Below are positions 6,662 to 7,713 of a DNA stretch of 7,713 nt, in pieces. Made by a program: the position numbers and the translations under genes. Numbering within the stretch: position 1 is the first letter of the stretch; every line of letters begins with the position of its first letter. The notes beneath the pieces were generated by a model, which was not told the DNA's origin, ran no database searches, and worked only from the letters and a program-made list of their open reading frames with translations. This DNA comes from Myxococcales bacterium (GTDB lineage: Bacteria > Myxococcota_C > UBA6777). The stretch spans positions 1 to 7,713 of the forward strand of contig JALTMC010000102.1 of assembly GCA_027005175.1 (NCBI GenBank), read 5' to 3'.

Positions 6662-6692
6662 GCCCCTGTCAGGTTCGCGATCGGGAAGGGGC
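6662..6692. other. Dyad GCCCCT/AGGGGC
   Basis: A 6 bp inverted repeat (6662-6667 and 6687-6692) flanks 19 bases that contain the palindromes TCGCGA and CGATCG. No T-run follows on the minus strand. It may be an operator-like site or a chance match. Confidence 0.25.
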
Positions 6693-6786
6693 TTTCTGCG
6701 ACTTAGGGTAAAGGCCGACACTTGCTCAAGCATCACACAAGATACGAGCAAATATACCCACCACAGATACTACAAGAATCAGTTGA

Positions 6787-6823
6787 AAGTCAAAAGCCAA
6801 AAGCCGATCACTGCTTTTGACTT
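6787..6823 (-). terminator. Candidate terminator-like hairpin after the rightmost gene
   Basis: AAGTCAAAAGC (6787-6797) and GCTTTTGACTT (6813-6823) are perfect 11 bp inverted arms with a 15-base loop. On the minus strand the hairpin lies about 70 bases after the stop at 6894 and its last arm is T-rich, though no long T-run follows. One arm belongs to the 36 bp repeat unit, so nearly the same arm is also present in the upstream copies. Without the extra copies this hairpin would begin at the stop codon itself. Confidence 0.45.
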
Positions 6824-6920
6824 ATCTGGGCTTGATCATTTGGAAGTAGCTTTTGACTTATCTGGGCTTGATCATTTGGAAGTAGCTTTTGACTTATCTG
6901 GGCTTGATCATTTGGAAGTA
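6813..6920. repeat. 36 bp tandem repeat, three identical copies, spanning the gene's stop codon
   Basis: Copies lie at 6813-6848, 6849-6884 and 6885-6920 and are identical. Read on the minus strand each unit encodes YFQMIKPR, then TAA, then GTCAAAAGC. The first copy in the direction of transcription (6920-6885) supplies the real last codons and stop of the rightmost gene. The other two are extra copies of the gene end lying in the 3' untranslated region, in the same frame because 36 is a multiple of three. Confidence 0.97.
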
Positions 6921-7713
6921 GCGTTTCACAAACTGCCGGTGAGATGCGGGGACACGTTTCTCTGACATCACATCCTCCGTAATTTTCTTATAAGCACCGT
7001 AAACCTTGCGATAGGATCGAGTCGAGAAACCGGAGGCACCAGAGTGTTCAATAATCTTGCGTCGTGAAGGACCTGCCCCCTTCTGACCCGAAAGATTCTC
7101 TTCTTTGTAATCTTTCGAAATACCAGGTGCTCGCCTGCCCAAAGGAGCCTTTCCTTCACCGGAGCCGTACTGTTGCCTCCCTCCCTTCTTATGACCACGA
7201 CCACCCGGTCGCCCTCTCCCTCGCTGCTCCCCTTGACTACCCTGCTGTCCTTGGCGGCCTTGCCCCTGCTTTTGGCCTTGCCCCTGCTTTTGGCCTTGCT
7301 CCTGCTTTTGGCCTTGCCCCTGGCCACCTTGTTTGCTTTGCTGTCCTTGTCTTCCTTGCTGTCCCTGCTTGCCTTGTCTTCCTTGCTGTCCCTGCTTGCC
7401 TTGTCTTCCTTGTCGTCCCTGTTTCCCTTGTCGTCCTTGTTGAGGCTTCTGTCCACTGGCACGTTGCATAAAGTTACGCAGTTGCTGGGATCGTTCTTGT
7501 CCTCCAATGGACTGCTGCTGAACAGATTGTTTCATTTGTTGTAACTGTTCTCTCGCGCTTTGAGAAGCCCTCTGACGCTGGCTTTGACGCATCATTTGAC
7601 GCATCCGCTGCCCAGCCTGTTGCATTGTTTTGCGGTTCCTCTTATTGCGACGAAACTTGCCTCGACGGCGCATCCGTCGAGCCATTTTACGCATCCCCTT
7701 TTTGACTTTGCGC
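6894..7713 (-). CDS. C-terminal part of a basic Gln/Gly-rich protein, probably of a MoxR/VWA-type locus
   Basis: The frame is open to the right window edge, so this is probably the C-terminal part of a longer protein. Numbered from the first visible Met (7694), residues 1-80 are strongly basic and Gln/Met/Arg-rich, likely helical or coiled. Residues 84-165 are low complexity with eleven consecutive GxQ triplets (87-119), collagen-like in spacing but without proline. Residues 166-215 are basic and disordered-looking. Residues 219-266 look like a conserved folded tail, with SGFSTRSYRKVYGAYKKI and then VPASHRQFVKRYFQMIKPR. I associate tails of the form P..yR.yVkRYF.lIrPR with large membrane proteins encoded beside MoxR ATPase, DUF58 and VWA genes; this is from memory and unverified. 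AAGGGG stands 9 bases before ATG 7685, so a small complete protein starting there cannot be excluded. The stop lies inside a 36 bp triplication. Confidence 0.82.
   Translation of the reverse strand, partial: RKVKKGMRKMARRMRRRGKFRRNKRNRKTMQQAGQRMRQMMRQSQRQRASQSAREQLQQMKQSVQQQSIGGQERSQQLRNFMQRASGQKPQQGRQGKQGRQGRQGKQGQQGRQGKQGQQGRQGQQSKQGGQGQGQKQEQGQKQGQGQKQGQGRQGQQGSQGEQRGRGRPGGRGHKKGGRQQYGSGEGKAPLGRRAPGISKDYKEENLSGQKGAGPSRRKIIEHSGASGFSTRSYRKVYGAYKKITEDVMSEKRVPASHRQFVKRYFQMIKPR
7264..7317. repeat. 18 bp repeat, three copies, within the Gln/Gly-rich tract
   Basis: CCCTGCTTTTGGCCTTGC occurs at 7264-7281 and 7282-7299 and, with one changed base, at 7300-7317. On the minus strand it encodes the six-residue unit GQKQGQ/E (about residues 127-144 of the visible protein). 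The frame is kept. Confidence 0.9.
7345..7425. repeat. 27 bp repeat, three copies, coding the GxQ tract
   Basis: Exact 27 bp copies lie at 7345-7371 and 7372-7398, and a third with a few changes at 7399-7425. Each codes nine residues, three GxQ triplets, on the minus strand. Slippage in this region would lengthen or shorten the tract without a frameshift. Confidence 0.88.

Larger units (their letters stand above)
6368..6893. other. Spacer without genes, rich in repeats and dyads
   Basis: No credible gene is visible in these 526 bases. Open frames on the plus strand pass through the repeats and have no protein-like character. From left to right it holds three copies of a 36-bp core with a period of about 73 bp (6434-6616), a CCCCG/CGGGG hairpin (6541-6555), a GCCCCT/AGGGGC dyad (6662-6692), an 11 bp inverted repeat (6787-6823) and most of the 36 bp array (6813-6920). 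It should also contain the promoter of the small lipoprotein gene, but I could not pick convincing -35 and -10 boxes. Confidence 0.6.

Noticed and set aside
6813-6920. CRISPR array
   Set aside because: The 36 bp units are directly adjacent with no spacers, and they contain the end of a gene.
7064-7544. Leu/Ala-rich plus-strand frames resembling membrane segments
   Set aside because: They are the reverse reading of the Gln/Gly repeat tract; the periodic leucines come from the DNA repeats.

Overview
All five protein genes I can support lie on the minus strand, so the window reads right to left. It looks like a chromosomal stretch of a Gram-negative bacterium with a base composition near half G+C. 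Two proteins carry lipoprotein signals. One of them is a very cysteine-rich protein built from MopE-type repeats, which are known to be abundant in Myxococcota and related former deltaproteobacteria. The C-terminal end of the rightmost gene also resembles proteins I associate with MoxR/DUF58/VWA (Bat-type) loci of deltaproteobacterial and planctomycete genomes. A myxococcotal or related host is therefore my best guess, but this is inference. I see no rRNA, tRNA, transposase, integrase or CRISPR array.

In transcription order: (1) 7713-6894, the C-terminal part of a basic, Gln/Gly-rich protein that is open at the window edge. (2) A 500-700 bp spacer holding several repeat families. (3) About 6364-5732, a small putative lipoprotein with a PsbP-like pattern. 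(4) 26 bp later, 5705-4431, a bacterial polynucleotide kinase-phosphatase (Pnkp-type RNA end-healing enzyme) that lacks the ligase domain of the classical trifunctional protein. (5) A 197 bp spacer with a weak promoter candidate. (6) 4233-1861, a 790-residue lipoprotein with six MopE-type Cys/Asp repeats and further Cys-rich modules. (7) A 245 bp spacer made largely of repeats. (8) 1615-332, a 12-helix major facilitator transporter. (9) 331-1, a non-coding tail with a 33 bp triplication.

Only the small lipoprotein and the kinase-phosphatase are spaced closely enough to suggest co-transcription. The other genes are separated by 200-700 bp and probably have their own promoters. The kinase-phosphatase would restore 5'-phosphate and 3'-OH ends on broken RNA. 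The two lipoproteins and the transporter belong to the cell envelope. No common pathway is visible.

The most unusual property is the number of short direct repeats, most of them in three copies: 33 bp x3 after the transporter gene, about 70-75 bp x3 running into the end of the MopE-type gene, an 11 bp duplication at the kinase-phosphatase start, about 73 bp x3 in the right spacer, 36 bp x3 at the end of the rightmost gene, and 18 bp x3 and 27 bp x3 inside that gene. In the 36 bp array, and marginally in the 70-75 bp array, the repeat includes the gene's own stop codon. I did not find a clear new defence or mobile system; the repeat arrays and the ligase-less kinase-phosphatase deserve the closest look.
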